From: Dyadobacter endophyticus
GTDB taxonomy: Bacteria; Bacteroidota; Bacteroidia; Cytophagales; Spirosomataceae
Direction of reading: 5' to 3'
Assembly: GCF_014641595.1 (NCBI RefSeq)
Contig: NZ_BMIA01000003.1
Location: 434,001-498,000, forward strand
DNA: 64,000 nt
This document shows positions 43,343-53,220 of the stretch, piece by piece (position 1 is the first letter of the stretch; every line of letters begins with the position of its first letter). Both the position numbers and the translations under genes were made by a program. The notes beneath the pieces were generated by a model. The model saw nothing but the letters and a program-made list of their open reading frames with translations, did no database searches and was not told the DNA's origin.

Positions 43343-46300
43343 CTATTCCAACACTTCTACCCAGCCTTTGCAATGATTACCCCGCGGCGTGTCGACTACG
43401 TAGAGGTAAGTCCCATTGGCAATTCCCTTCCCCCAATCATTCTTGTAATCAGCCGATTTGAAGATCGATTTGCCCCAGCGGTTGAAAACTTCCAGGGACG
43501 ACGAGGCGACCGGGACGATAAAAAAGTCGTTCTTCCCGTCGCCGTTGGGGGTAATGACGTTGCTTAATGTAAATGCAGGCTCAGCGCTGATTTTTTTGGA
43601 CGCCGTAAGCGAGCAGCCGGCTGCATTGTAGGCTGTGAGTGTAATCGTGTATTCCCCCGGGACTTCGTAAATGTAGTTCTTCACCTCCTGGGCAGTCATG
43701 GGGTTACCGGTACCCATATTCCACTCGTAGCGCTGCGCATGGCCGCCTTTGCTGGCCAGTGAATAGGAAAACGGCTCGTTACAGGCACCACCGGATTGCA
43801 CTACTTCAAAATCGGGAGCATAAGACTGGTCGACCTTCACGGTGATCTCGCGAAGCGGTCGGCAGCCGTCCTCATATAAGCCTTCGATGACGTAGGTCGT
43901 CGTTTGCGTTGGTTTTACGGTCACGGATTTCCCCATCGTTTCCTGCAAACCGGTTGTAGCATGCCATTTGTATTGCGGGGCCGTGCCCGACACGGTGAGC
44001 GTCACAGTCGCGCCCTGGCATACTTCGGTATCAGGCATGTCCACGAAGTCCGCCTTTTTCTCGACGCCTACTTTCACCCGCTCAGTGACTTTGCAGCCCG
44101 TAGCATTGCTGATTTCAACCGTGTATTCAGTTGTTTCTTTGACCGTTGCAATCGGCGCGGCGATGCTTGCATTGTTCAACCCGGCGGCCGGTGACCATTT
44201 ATATTGCGTACCGCCGCTGGCGCTCAGTTTCACCGTGCTGTTTTCACAGACCGTGGTATCCCCTGTTACCTTTGTCGCCAATGTCTCGACAATGATCTTC
44301 TTTTCAGCCACATCCATTCGCTTGCAGCTCAACCGGTTGTAGGCCGTAAGGGTCACTGTATATTCCCCCGGTTTCGTAAAAACATATTCCGATTGCCCCT
44401 CTTCTCTCGAGATGGTATTTCCATTGACTTCCCAGATATAATCTACCCCGCCTTCGCTCGTATTCACGAATGTCAGTTCCAGCGGCGGGCAACCGCGCAG
44501 CACGTCTTTGGTTTGCCCGGCATACACGTCGAAATCCGCTTTCAAACGGTCGATATCAATCTTGAATGCCGCATTGTTACAGTTGTCGCTATTGTTAGTT
44601 TCCGACCAGGCCTGGGGCGTGACGGGAAAGTGGCTGCCTCCGCAGGCGCATGTAGCGTGGTAAATCATACCATTTTTATCGAACCGGCTGGTTCCGCCGT
44701 CCACATGGTCGCCTTGCAGGCGCGGGTCTCGCGCGAGGCTTCCGAAAAATGTGGCATATAGCAATGATTTTGCGCCTTGTTCTAGAATTGCGATGTAAAA
44801 GTTGTTTCCGTTCGTGGTAGGCTGAATAGCATCCTCGGTGACGGGCAGGCCTGTGGTACTGCTGGTCACGTTGTTATTGGTGCCGCTGTTTACATTTCCA
44901 CCCCAGCCGGCGAGGTAAATATTCCCGCATTCACTCACCAGGAACGCCGTCGGGGAAATATCCGGGGTGCCGCGTCCGGAGCCTATCACCGTCGAGAACA
45001 ACGATTGCGACAATGAAGCATTCAATGCTTGCACAAACTGCCCGCTTTTTGCATTCTGGTACACGCCCTGGCTGACCGGATAGCTGCCCATCGTAAGACC
45101 GTACACATAAACCTGATTGGCCTGATCGATATCCAGCAAATAGGCCCCATCCTGCTTATCGGTTCCAAGGTAAGTCAATGCCGAGAGCTGGTCATTCACA
45201 AAACGGGCCACAAAACCGTCCTCGGTCCCTTTCAATGCCTGTTGATAAGCGCCTGTTTTGGTGGGCAGGTTACCGCTTTGCGAAATGCCCGCGGTGTATA
45301 CTTCTCCACTAGCTGTTACTTTTAATGAATAGGCTGCATCCCATTTATCCCCGCCCAGGTAGGTCGACCATAGTAATTGATCAAGCCCGGCGGAAAGTTT
45401 GACCACTACCCCGTCCTGGCCACCTCCCAACTTGCCTTGCGAAGGATTTTTCAGTGGGAAATTGGCTGAATTGGTGGAAGAAACAATATAAACGCGGTCG
45501 CTGTTGTCGACTCCTATTTCGCCACGAAAACTATCGCCGTAATTCCGGATCGCCACATCGTCCGTGACGCTCACGCCGTCATTACCGCTTCCTCCCAGAA
45601 ATGTCGAACCGGTAAGCTGTTTTCCGTCTGTACTGAGCTTTGAGATGAAAAGGTCACTGCCATTGAGCAGGTCGAGGCCCGAGATAGGCGTCATACGCGT
45701 TCCTCCGCCAAATGTTGATTGAAATGCCTTCGTTAAGGGATAATCTTTGGAGGAGGTTGTTCCCAGAATGAGCAGTTCTTTTTTACTGTTCACGATCAGG
45801 CTGGTAGGCACGTCTGTCGCGTCGCCCCCCAGGAAAGTAGCATACAGGAGGTCCGAACCGGCGGGGTTGAACTTCATGATCGAAACATCGACAAATCCAG
45901 CAAATTTGACCTGAAATGCACCCGTCGTCGCGGGGAAATTATTACCGAACACCGTGCCGCCGGAATAGAGGTTACCTTCATCGTCATACGTCGCGGTGTG
46001 GCCCCAGTTGTCGACCATTGAACCCGAGTAGGTCGAGAAAATCAGTTCCGGGTCGATCGTAAGCGGCAATGCTTTGTTATAACCGGCAGGCAGTTCGAAA
46101 TGCGCGATATGATCTTCGGACATGCGAAATGCAGAAGCCACCTCCGCAGTGCGGGCATTGCTGCCCGTTTGAAATGAATACGGCTGGGCTTCTTTGATAT
46201 CCCCCACCGAAGTTTTAATCACAATCTGTCCTGATTCATTCAAAGACACCTCCTCAGCGCCTTTATACTGAAAACTGATCCGGGAAGCGTCGGCCCCGGG

Positions 46301-46801
46301 CTTGACAATGAATTCATATTTCAGCTTCGCCTGGTTGAGGTAAATGCGGAGGTCGATATCGGGGTAAATATTTTCATATACAACCTCTTCAAAACCCTTC
46401 ACACCGCTCGCCCAGTTTTTGGCATCATTTCCGAGAAAGTAATTAAAATGCCCTTTGCCTTCCTTTAAAGGCTTATATCGCACATTCGGAGATGCATGGA
46501 GGAACGATACTTCCACCCCGTGCGCGCGCAGGTCAGGTACGCTCGCGTCCCCCCGTGCACCCGGCGCCTGAGTGTGTCCCTTCGCGTGCATTGCGGAGAT
46601 TTTCGAGCCCTCATACAATACGTAAAGCAGTGAATGCGATTTCAAAAACAGGAACCCGCCCGGAATGGCGGCGCGGAAACGGACGTCACTGTCCCATTGC
46701 CCCTTGTTTTCGATAAAATATGCCGAAGCAGCCTGCGAATGGTCGGCTGTGCGGACGATGATCAGAAACGATATGAAGAGAAGCCGTAAAGTTTTCTGCA
46801 T
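43343..46801 (-). CDS. Giant secreted protein with DUF7948/SBBP repeats, PKD domains and T9SS type B sorting domain
   Basis: 1152 residues. Signal peptide about 1-24; a DUF7948-type N-terminal domain (FIENKGQWDSDVRFRAAIPG, about 28-240); SBBP-type beta-propeller repeats (repeats of STFLGGSGND / WSTYLGGDKWD / YVVSSTNSANFPL, about 270-720); PKD and Ig-like modules from ~780 (GEYTVTLTAYN occurs near ~840 and again with TITLTAYN near ~1060); and a C-terminal gliding-motility-associated domain (LSNVITPNGDGKNDFF to the end). The type B signal directs export by the T9SS and usually attachment to the surface. It is the last gene of a five-gene minus-strand run, 21 bases after the ABC ATPase gene. Confidence 0.92.
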   Translation of the reverse strand: MQKTLRLLFISFLIIVRTADHSQAASAYFIENKGQWDSDVRFRAAIPGGFLFLKSHSLLYVLYEGSKISAMHAKGHTQAPGARGDASVPDLRAHGVEVSFLHASPNVRYKPLKEGKGHFNYFLGNDAKNWASGVKGFEEVVYENIYPDIDLRIYLNQAKLKYEFIVKPGADASRISFQYKGAEEVSLNESGQIVIKTSVGDIKEAQPYSFQTGSNARTAEVASAFRMSEDHIAHFELPAGYNKALPLTIDPELIFSTYSGSMVDNWGHTATYDDEGNLYSGGTVFGNNFPATTGAFQVKFAGFVDVSIMKFNPAGSDLLYATFLGGDATDVPTSLIVNSKKELLILGTTSSKDYPLTKAFQSTFGGGTRMTPISGLDLLNGSDLFISKLSTDGKQLTGSTFLGGSGNDGVSVTDDVAIRNYGDSFRGEIGVDNSDRVYIVSSTNSANFPLKNPSQGKLGGGQDGVVVKLSAGLDQLLWSTYLGGDKWDAAYSLKVTASGEVYTAGISQSGNLPTKTGAYQQALKGTEDGFVARFVNDQLSALTYLGTDKQDGAYLLDIDQANQVYVYGLTMGSYPVSQGVYQNAKSGQFVQALNASLSQSLFSTVIGSGRGTPDISPTAFLVSECGNIYLAGWGGNVNSGTNNNVTSSTTGLPVTEDAIQPTTNGNNFYIAILEQGAKSLLYATFFGSLARDPRLQGDHVDGGTSRFDKNGMIYHATCACGGSHFPVTPQAWSETNNSDNCNNAAFKIDIDRLKADFDVYAGQTKDVLRGCPPLELTFVNTSEGGVDYIWEVNGNTISREEGQSEYVFTKPGEYTVTLTAYNRLSCKRMDVAEKKIIVETLATKVTGDTTVCENSTVKLSASGGTQYKWSPAAGLNNASIAAPIATVKETTEYTVEISNATGCKVTERVKVGVEKKADFVDMPDTEVCQGATVTLTVSGTAPQYKWHATTGLQETMGKSVTVKPTQTTTYVIEGLYEDGCRPLREITVKVDQSYAPDFEVVQSGGACNEPFSYSLASKGGHAQRYEWNMGTGNPMTAQEVKNYIYEVPGEYTITLTAYNAAGCSLTASKKISAEPAFTLSNVITPNGDGKNDFFIVPVASSSLEVFNRWGKSIFKSADYKNDWGKGIANGTYLYVVDTPRGNHCKGWVEVLE

Positions 46802-46822
46802 AGTCCGCGCGGCATGTTTTTT

Positions 46823-47443
46823 CTATTTGAACGCAGAAACCGAGATGATATTTTTACAAAATTCGTATTCCTGCTGCACATTTGAACCCAGTAAAACCAA
46901 CTGGTTCTGTGTATTATCCATTACGTGATCGAGGTACCAATTGATGCCTTGCACGTCCAGATTTGTTGTTGGCTCATCCAGAAAAACCACTGGCACATCC
47001 GACAGGAATGCCAGCCCCAGTTTCACCCGCTGCTTCATACCCGACGAAAAATGCCGGATAATCTTCCCGCTCGCATGAGGCAGTTGGATAAAATCCTCAA
47101 AATCTCTCGCCGAAATGCCGTTTTTAAAGGGCTTGAACTTGTTATGAAATTCGATCTGCTCCCGCAACGTAAACTCCTCGATCAGTTCCAGATAAGGCGC
47201 CGCGATGACAAGGTGTTTATACCAATGGTCGGTTTCGATTTCCTTACCGGTAACGTCGGTATAAGCGATTTTTCCTTCCGAAACCGGGATCACACCCGTT
47301 AACAGTTGTAACAATGTAGATTTCCCGCTTCCATTCGGGCCCACAAATACATATTTCTCGCCAGCAGCGAGTTCGAAGCTGGCGTTTCTGACAATCCACT
47401 CTTTGATGAACTTCTTGCCTATTTTCTCGACTGTAATCCGCAC
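46823..47443 (-). CDS. ABC transporter ATP-binding protein without a permease (CcmA/ABC-2-type)
   Basis: 206 residues: Walker A GPNGSGKST at about 35-43, signature FSSGMKQR, Walker B VVFLDEPTTNLD. The H-loop histidine position reads LLGSNVQQEYEF, so Asn seems to replace His. The ATPase is short, like the GldA/CcmA-type exporters, but no membrane partner is adjacent. Flanked on both sides by 21-22-base gaps in the five-gene run. Confidence 0.85.
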   Translation of the reverse strand: MRITVEKIGKKFIKEWIVRNASFELAAGEKYVFVGPNGSGKSTLLQLLTGVIPVSEGKIAYTDVTGKEIETDHWYKHLVIAAPYLELIEEFTLREQIEFHNKFKPFKNGISARDFEDFIQLPHASGKIIRHFSSGMKQRVKLGLAFLSDVPVVFLDEPTTNLDVQGINWYLDHVMDNTQNQLVLLGSNVQQEYEFCKNIISVSAFK

Positions 47444-47465
47444 AGGTTTTCTTTAATATTCTTAT

Positions 47466-48356
47466 TTATTTGCTGCCGTAGTAGTCCCAAACGGCCTTCG
47501 CGATGCGGGCGATCACCAGCTCGCGCGTATCCATGTTCGCGGCAGCGTCGGAAACGAACACTACGACCGCAATGTCCTTTCCATTGGGCAGCCTGATAAT
47601 CCCCGCATCGTTGGTTGCTGCGGATATTCCTTTGTCATTTGTGCCCGAAGTGCCCGTTTTGTGCGCCACTTCCGTGCCTTTTGGAAGCAACCCTTTTATC
47701 CTTTTTAATCCGGTAGGCCCTTCCACCATCATTTTCCAAAGATAATCATGGCTCGCTTTCGACAGCTTTCTACGCTCATACGCGATTTGCAGCAATTGCA
47801 GGTAGGCCGAGGGGCGGGCATAGTTGGTATACTGCACGTCCCAGCCTGCTTTCATTTCCTTTTCGGTCGCTACGATCGCAATATCTTTCACGCCCAACGA
47901 ATGAATATACTCATTCACTTTTTTAGTGCCGCCGGCGAGCTCGAAAAGAATGTCGCATGCATTGTTGTCGCTTTCAGAAACCGAGTAGCTCAGGAGTTCG
48001 CCGATCGTAATGTCGAAATCCTGGTTCGGACGTTTGTCGCGCATCGGGCTGTGCGTCTCCGGGTCGAGCCCGGCACTTTTTACGTGAATTTTCTGGTTGA
48101 TTTTATATTTCCCCTTATCCACCAGATCCAGCACCGCTATTGCCAGCGGAAATTTAAACGTGCTCTGCATGGGAAACTTATGTTCCTGGTTCATCAGCAG
48201 CGTTTCCCTTGTCTTTAAATCCATTACCCCCACGCCCACAATGCCTTTTGCGTCCTTACTAATGGTCTCGATTTCAGATTTGAGTTTTGCCTGCTGGGCA
48301 AATGCGAGGATTGGAAATAGTAGTATTAAAACTAAAATCCGGGCAAATCTGATCAT
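47466..48356 (-). CDS. Class A beta-lactamase (A2-like)
   Basis: 296 residues with a signal peptide (about 1-21, ending ILAFAQQ). All class A motifs are present: active-site STFK at residues 65-68, SDN at 129-131, Glu in the omega loop in ATEKEMKAG (165/167), and KTG at 233-235. The spacing and the long omega-loop region ATEKEMKAGWDVQYTNYARP match the Bacteroidota A2 group (CblA/CepA/PER-like) rather than TEM/SHV. The enzyme hydrolyses beta-lactams in the periplasm; the exact spectrum cannot be told from sequence. No mobile element is near, so it looks intrinsic to the chromosome. Confidence 0.92.
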   Translation of the reverse strand: MIRFARILVLILLFPILAFAQQAKLKSEIETISKDAKGIVGVGVMDLKTRETLLMNQEHKFPMQSTFKFPLAIAVLDLVDKGKYKINQKIHVKSAGLDPETHSPMRDKRPNQDFDITIGELLSYSVSESDNNACDILFELAGGTKKVNEYIHSLGVKDIAIVATEKEMKAGWDVQYTNYARPSAYLQLLQIAYERRKLSKASHDYLWKMMVEGPTGLKRIKGLLPKGTEVAHKTGTSGTNDKGISAATNDAGIIRLPNGKDIAVVVFVSDAAANMDTRELVIARIAKAVWDYYGSK

Positions 48357-48386
48357 AGGAATCGTTTTAGGCTTGATAATCTCTGA

Positions 48387-49595
48387 TTAATTGTGACCGG
48401 TGCGCTCGGATCTTCGGTCTTCGATCGTCAGTTTTACTAATTCAATGCGCGTATCCTGTACGGAAACGATCTGAAAAGAATACGGCGGCATTTCGACAAC
48501 TTCGTTTTCATCGGGCAAATCGCCGTAGAAGTGGATCAGCATACCGGCGACGGTGTCGTAGTCTCCTTCCGGAAGCTCCCAGCCATATTTTTCATTCAGG
48601 TAATCGAGCTCATGACGTGCGCTGAGCATATAGGTGTGTTCGTCGAGCTGGCGTTCCGTCCAGTCTTCCGTCGTATCGTATTCATCCTGGATTTCCCCGA
48701 AAATCTGCTCTACCACGTCCTCTACGCTCACCAGGCCCGATGTCCCGCCGAATTCGTCCACTACCAACGCAATACTCCTGCGCTCTTCCAGAAAGCGCAG
48801 CATCAGGTCGCGCGCAGCCATGGCTTCGGGCACGATCAGAATGGGCGTAATGATGCTGCTGATCTCCTTGGGCTTTTTAAACAACGACAATGCATGGCAG
48901 TAGCCCAGCACCTCGTCCACCGATTCTTTATGTACAATGATTTTGGAGTGACCGCTGGTGAGAAAGGCCGTCCGCAAATCCTCGATGCTCGCATTCACAT
49001 TCACGGCCGATATTTCCGTGCGCGGAATCATACAATCCCTGATTCGCAAATCTTTGAAGTCCAATGCATTGATAAACATCTTTTCCTCAATACTGTGGTC
49101 GTCGAAATCGGGATCATCGGCGGATATGATGTCGTCACGTAATGAAGGCGACAGAATATTTTCTTTCACAAACGGCTCGATCACCCAATACAGCGGCGTC
49201 ATCAGCCACTCACCGAACCTAACCGGAAATGCTTTTAAATCGAGCACCTTTGGAAAACTCCGGCCGATTTTGACCCAACTCGAATAGCAGACCATCCACA
49301 AAACTGCCATCGCCGCAAAAAGCAGGGCGATTAGCAACCAATTCTGCGTTCCTGTGTTCAGTTCAAACAAAGGAAAAACGGTGATTACACCCATAAAGCA
49401 GCCTAATGCAACGGCCAGCAGGCGGATCATCCTCAGAATGCGACGCCAGTAGAGCGTTTGCTCCACCTGCTCGTTTTTTTCATGGCGGAGCGAATACCGG
49501 TCGATCCACACATCCAGCAACACCGACCGCACGGCCCCGTAGTAGCCCGCCAGCATGAAGAATATGATGGTCGTAACCAGGAGTATCAGGTTCAT
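48387..49595 (-). CDS. CNNM-like/hemolysin-C family membrane protein with CBS pair
   Basis: 402 residues. Three to four membrane segments at the N-terminus, a linker with EEKMFINALDFKDLRIRDCMIPRTEI (the start of a CBS pair, seen in CorC/HlyC), a second CBS half (ERRSIALVVDEFGGTSGLVSVEDVVEQIFGEIQDE), and a CorC_HlyC C-terminal domain (YMLSARHELDYLNE, GDYDTVAGMLIHFYGDLP). Family members are Mg2+/Co2+ efflux modulators or, in flavobacteria, the gliding protein GldE; the short, divergent N-terminal membrane part fits neither precisely. The start overlaps the 3' end of the upstream small gene by 4 bases. Confidence 0.87.
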   Translation of the reverse strand: MNLILLVTTIIFFMLAGYYGAVRSVLLDVWIDRYSLRHEKNEQVEQTLYWRRILRMIRLLAVALGCFMGVITVFPLFELNTGTQNWLLIALLFAAMAVLWMVCYSSWVKIGRSFPKVLDLKAFPVRFGEWLMTPLYWVIEPFVKENILSPSLRDDIISADDPDFDDHSIEEKMFINALDFKDLRIRDCMIPRTEISAVNVNASIEDLRTAFLTSGHSKIIVHKESVDEVLGYCHALSLFKKPKEISSIITPILIVPEAMAARDLMLRFLEERRSIALVVDEFGGTSGLVSVEDVVEQIFGEIQDEYDTTEDWTERQLDEHTYMLSARHELDYLNEKYGWELPEGDYDTVAGMLIHFYGDLPDENEVVEMPPYSFQIVSVQDTRIELVKLTIEDRRSERTGHN

Positions 49596-49852
49596 TTCTT
49601 CGGATTTTTACCAGGTTTGGAATGGACCAACGGACTGGTGGATTTTTTAGATACAGCCTCCGGCTCCCCTGCCTGTTTCGCAAGCGTGGCAGCTTTCAAC
49701 CGGCTGAATTGGAATAGCAAAAAGCAAACAATGCACAACAGTAACAGCCAGTAGCTTTCTAACAGCCCGGCGCGCCGGAATTCGAGCACCCAAAGCACCA
49801 GAAAGCCGAATGCGAGGGCCAGGAAAATCGTCCGGATCAGTTTGGAATTCAT
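49592..49852 (-). CDS. Small membrane protein, two hydrophobic segments
   Basis: 86 residues: two membrane helices (IRTIFLALAFGFLVLWVLEF and SYWLLLLCIVCFLLFQFS), then a basic Lys/Pro-rich C-terminal tail. I do not recognise a family. It is the first gene of the five-gene run, overlapping the CBS protein gene by 4 bases (ATGA), so the two are translated together. Possibly an accessory subunit of that membrane protein. Confidence 0.7.
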   Translation of the reverse strand: MNSKLIRTIFLALAFGFLVLWVLEFRRAGLLESYWLLLLCIVCFLLFQFSRLKAATLAKQAGEPEAVSKKSTSPLVHSKPGKNPKK

Positions 49853-49909
49853 TCGTGAAGGTTCTTCTTAAACATGCGGGTCTGCGGCCCCATTTTTTGC
49901 AATGATTTT

Positions 49910-49941
49910 CAAAGATACACAGATTGCGCCAAAACGGTCAA
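49910..49941 (-). promoter_or_regulatory. Promoter of the five-gene beta-lactamase/T9SS run
   Basis: TTG (49941-49939), 21-base spacer, TATCTTTG (49917-49910), an exact -7, about 58 bases before the first start codon. Confidence 0.6.
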
Positions 49942-50091
49942 TGCTGGATTAATCTTCGTTTCAACCCATAATAAACCATACATAACTCGGTCATTTCGCC
50001 CTAAAATAGCTAACTTGCGAAGATTGCCGTACAATTCAGGGCCGACACTTGAATTGTAAAATTAATTCTTGAAAAAATATCCTTTATTACT

Positions 50092-51171
<1,080 letters not shown>

Positions 51172-51201
51172 TCGGTTTTCTGATTTTGACATTAAGTAAA
51201 A

Positions 51202-51226
51202 AAGCAACCTTCACCGGTTGCTTTTT
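51202..51226. terminator. Intrinsic terminator after fbaA
   Basis: AAGCAACC (51202-51209) pairs with GGTTGCTT (51216-51223), then more Ts. Confidence 0.9.
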
Positions 51227-51240
51227 TGTGTTATCAGCGC

Positions 51241-51606
51241 TTAACTCTCCACCATCATCCGCTTCCGGTGCGCGACACCCCAATCCCGCAGTGTCGCGAT
51301 CACGACTTTCAGCGAATGCCCGTACTCCGTCAGCGAATACTCCACAACCACCGGAATAGAATCATAAACCGTCCGCTTCACAAGGTCGTTCGATTCCAGT
51401 TCACGCAGCTCTTTCGAGAGCATTTTGTCGGTAATGCCCGGCACTTCCTTCGCGATTTGCGAGAAGCGTTTGTTACCGAACATAAGGGATATAATGATAG
51501 GCAGCTTCCATTTGCCGCTGAGTACTTCCAATGCGTCGCGTACGGGGAGGATGCTTTTGGTGCATTCGTCCAGGGTGTGCGGGTGCGATTCCTTTGTCTT
51601 TTCCAT
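51241..51606 (-). CDS. HxlR family winged-helix regulator
   Basis: 121 residues from the ATG at 51606 (GTG five codons upstream is the alternative). HxlR signatures: CTKSILPVRDALEVLSGKWKLPII with the redox-type Cys, LMFGNKRFSQIAKEVPGITDKMLSKELRELESNDLVKR (winged helix-turn-helix), SLTEYGHSL. Such repressors often sense quinones, aldehydes or disulfide stress through the Cys near the N-terminus, here Cys at about residue 15. Divergent from the nitroreductase and DsbA-like genes; the shared spacer contains two dyads, see the operator entry. Confidence 0.9.
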   Translation of the reverse strand: MEKTKESHPHTLDECTKSILPVRDALEVLSGKWKLPIIISLMFGNKRFSQIAKEVPGITDKMLSKELRELESNDLVKRTVYDSIPVVVEYSLTEYGHSLKVVIATLRDWGVAHRKRMMVES

Positions 51607-51631
51607 AGCTGATTTTTTCACTATCCTTTTG

Positions 51632-51672
51632 TATACTACTTACAAATGTATAGCAAATTTAATTAAGTTTGC
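51632..51672. promoter_or_regulatory. Divergent promoter/operator of the HxlR-nitroreductase pair
   Basis: TATAC (51632-51636) with GTATA (51648-51652) form an inverted repeat spaced by 11 bases. Next to it is a 20-base near-perfect palindrome (51653-51672, 18 of 20 matching), which contains two exact back-to-back -7 elements: TAAATTTG on the minus strand (51661-51654) and TAAGTTTG on the plus strand (51664-51671). One more -7-like match (TACATTTG, minus) overlaps the first dyad. Confidence 0.65.
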
Positions 51673-51710
51673 ATGTCGATTCGTAAACGGCACACCAAAC
51701 TTAGATAAAA

Positions 51711-52346
51711 ATGAGCGAGTTAATAGAAAAATTGAACTGGCGCTATGCTACCAAGCGCATGAATGGCCAGACAATCCCCCAGGAAAAACTGGACAATATC
51801 CTTGAAGCGATCAAACTGGCACCTTCTTCGGTAGGTTTGCAACCTTACAATATCGTGATCGTAGAAGATAAAGCACTGAAAGACAGAATATATCATGAAG
51901 CCGCGACCCGCCAGGCGCAAATACCGGACGCTTCACATTTGTTGATTTTCGCGGTGTGGGAGAAGCTGACTTCGCAGCATGTAGAGGATTATCTCAAACT
52001 TGTTGCCTCGACCCGCAATGTGAGCATGGAATCGCTGGCAGGTTTTCACAGCAGCATTAATGGCGGTATCCTCAGCCGCAGCGAGGATGTAAATTTCGAC
52101 TGGTCTGCACGCCAGGCTTACATTGCCCTGGGCCACGGGCTGGTGGCTGCCGCTACCGAAGAGGTGGATGCTACGCCGATGGAAGGCTTCGACGCAGCCA
52201 AGGTAGATGAAATCCTCGGACTTCGCGAAAAAGGTCTGCGCAGCGTGGTGATCCTCGCATTGGGCTACCGCGACGCGGAAAAAGACCCTTATGTGCATGC
52301 GAAGAAAGTGCGCCGGGCGCATGAAGAACTTTTTATATCGATATAG
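51711..52346 (+). CDS. NAD(P)H-dependent nitroreductase (NfsB-like)
   Basis: 211 residues: LNWRYATKRMNGQTIPQEKLDNILEAIKLAPSSVGLQPYNI is the typical FMN-binding start of the NfsB group, with WSARQAYIALGHGLVAAATEEVDATPMEGFD and a C-terminal ILALGYRDAEKDPYVHAKKVR. Converts nitroaromatics or quinones in an FMN-dependent, two-electron way. Control by the divergent HxlR is likely from layout; the DsbA-like gene follows 69 bases later and may be in the same unit. Such nitroreductase/HxlR pairs are a known arrangement. Confidence 0.93.
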   Translation: MSELIEKLNWRYATKRMNGQTIPQEKLDNILEAIKLAPSSVGLQPYNIVIVEDKALKDRIYHEAATRQAQIPDASHLLIFAVWEKLTSQHVEDYLKLVASTRNVSMESLAGFHSSINGGILSRSEDVNFDWSARQAYIALGHGLVAAATEEVDATPMEGFDAAKVDEILGLREKGLRSVVILALGYRDAEKDPYVHAKKVRRAHEELFISI

Positions 52347-52415
52347 GCTTTTGTTTTAGTGGCTTTTAGGTACCACGGATAACAACGCGGCAGACCGCGA
52401 ATTAACACGAATGTT

Positions 52416-53123
52416 ATGAAAGTTGAAATATGGAGTGATGTAATGTGCCCGTTTTGCTATATCGGCAAGAGGCGCTTCGAGCATGCGCTGGCAGAATTTC
52501 CGCAGCGGGACCAGATTCAAGTGGAATGGAAAAGTTTTCAGCTGAACCCTCAGATGAAAACCGAACCCGGCAAGAGCATTAACGAATACCTGGCCGAAAC
52601 GAAAGGCTGGACGCCCGATTATGCGGCACAAATGAATGATCATGTGACCAATATGGCCGCAGAAGTGGGTTTGGAATATAATATGGACAAAGCCGTGCTC
52701 GCGAACTCGTTCGATGCGCACCGGTTTTTGCAATTTGCCAAAACAAAAGGGCTGGGCGACGCCGCTGAGGAACAATTGTTCAAAGCCTATTTTACGGATG
52801 GTAAGAACACGGCCGATCACAATACGCTGGTAGAACTGGGCACCGCAATAGGCCTCGACGCCACTGAGCTGAGAGCGGTACTCGAAGGGACGCGTTTCAG
52901 CGAGGACGTGCGCAGGGATGTGTACGAAGCACAGCAGGTTGGTGCGCGAGGCGTTCCGTTCTTCGTGCTGGATCGCAAATATGCGGTTTCAGGAGCACAA
53001 CACACCGAAACTTTCCTTGGGGCTTTGCAGCAATCGTTCGGCGAGTGGGAAAAGGCGAATCCGAAACCGCTCGTGAGCCTGGCCGATGGTGCGAATTGTA
53101 CCGTCGACGGCGAGTGTGACTAA
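52416..53123 (+). CDS. DsbA family oxidoreductase (FrnE-like)
   Basis: 235 residues, no signal peptide, so cytoplasmic like FrnE. WSDVMCPFCYIGKRRFEHA has the CxxC active site; KSFQLNPQMKTEPG and AHRFLQFAKTKG are conserved in FrnE, and GVPFFVLDRKYAVSGAQ contains the cis-Pro. The C-terminal CTVDGEC offers a second Cys pair, an extra disulfide as in some FrnE proteins. Deinococcus FrnE is a stress-induced disulfide isomerase. Linked by position to the HxlR/nitroreductase redox cluster. Confidence 0.92.
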   Translation: MKVEIWSDVMCPFCYIGKRRFEHALAEFPQRDQIQVEWKSFQLNPQMKTEPGKSINEYLAETKGWTPDYAAQMNDHVTNMAAEVGLEYNMDKAVLANSFDAHRFLQFAKTKGLGDAAEEQLFKAYFTDGKNTADHNTLVELGTAIGLDATELRAVLEGTRFSEDVRRDVYEAQQVGARGVPFFVLDRKYAVSGAQHTETFLGALQQSFGEWEKANPKPLVSLADGANCTVDGECD

Positions 53124-53141
53124 GTCAAAAATATCTGTTTG

Positions 53142-53178
53142 AAAGCGGCATACCGGAACTCCGGCATGCCGCTTTTTT
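53142..53178. terminator. Intrinsic terminator after the FrnE-like gene
   Basis: AAAGCGGCAT (53142-53151) pairs with ATGCCGCTTT (53166-53175), with an inner CCGG/CCGG; followed by TTT. Confidence 0.9.
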
Positions 53179-53220
53179 GTTGCCCGCCACATCGCTGGTA
53201 CGGTTCTATAAGTAAAGTGA

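Noticed and set aside
47466..48356. The beta-lactamase as part of a mobile resistance element
   Set aside because: No transposase, integrase, terminal repeats or change in base composition nearby; it sits in a tight run of genes on the chromosome.
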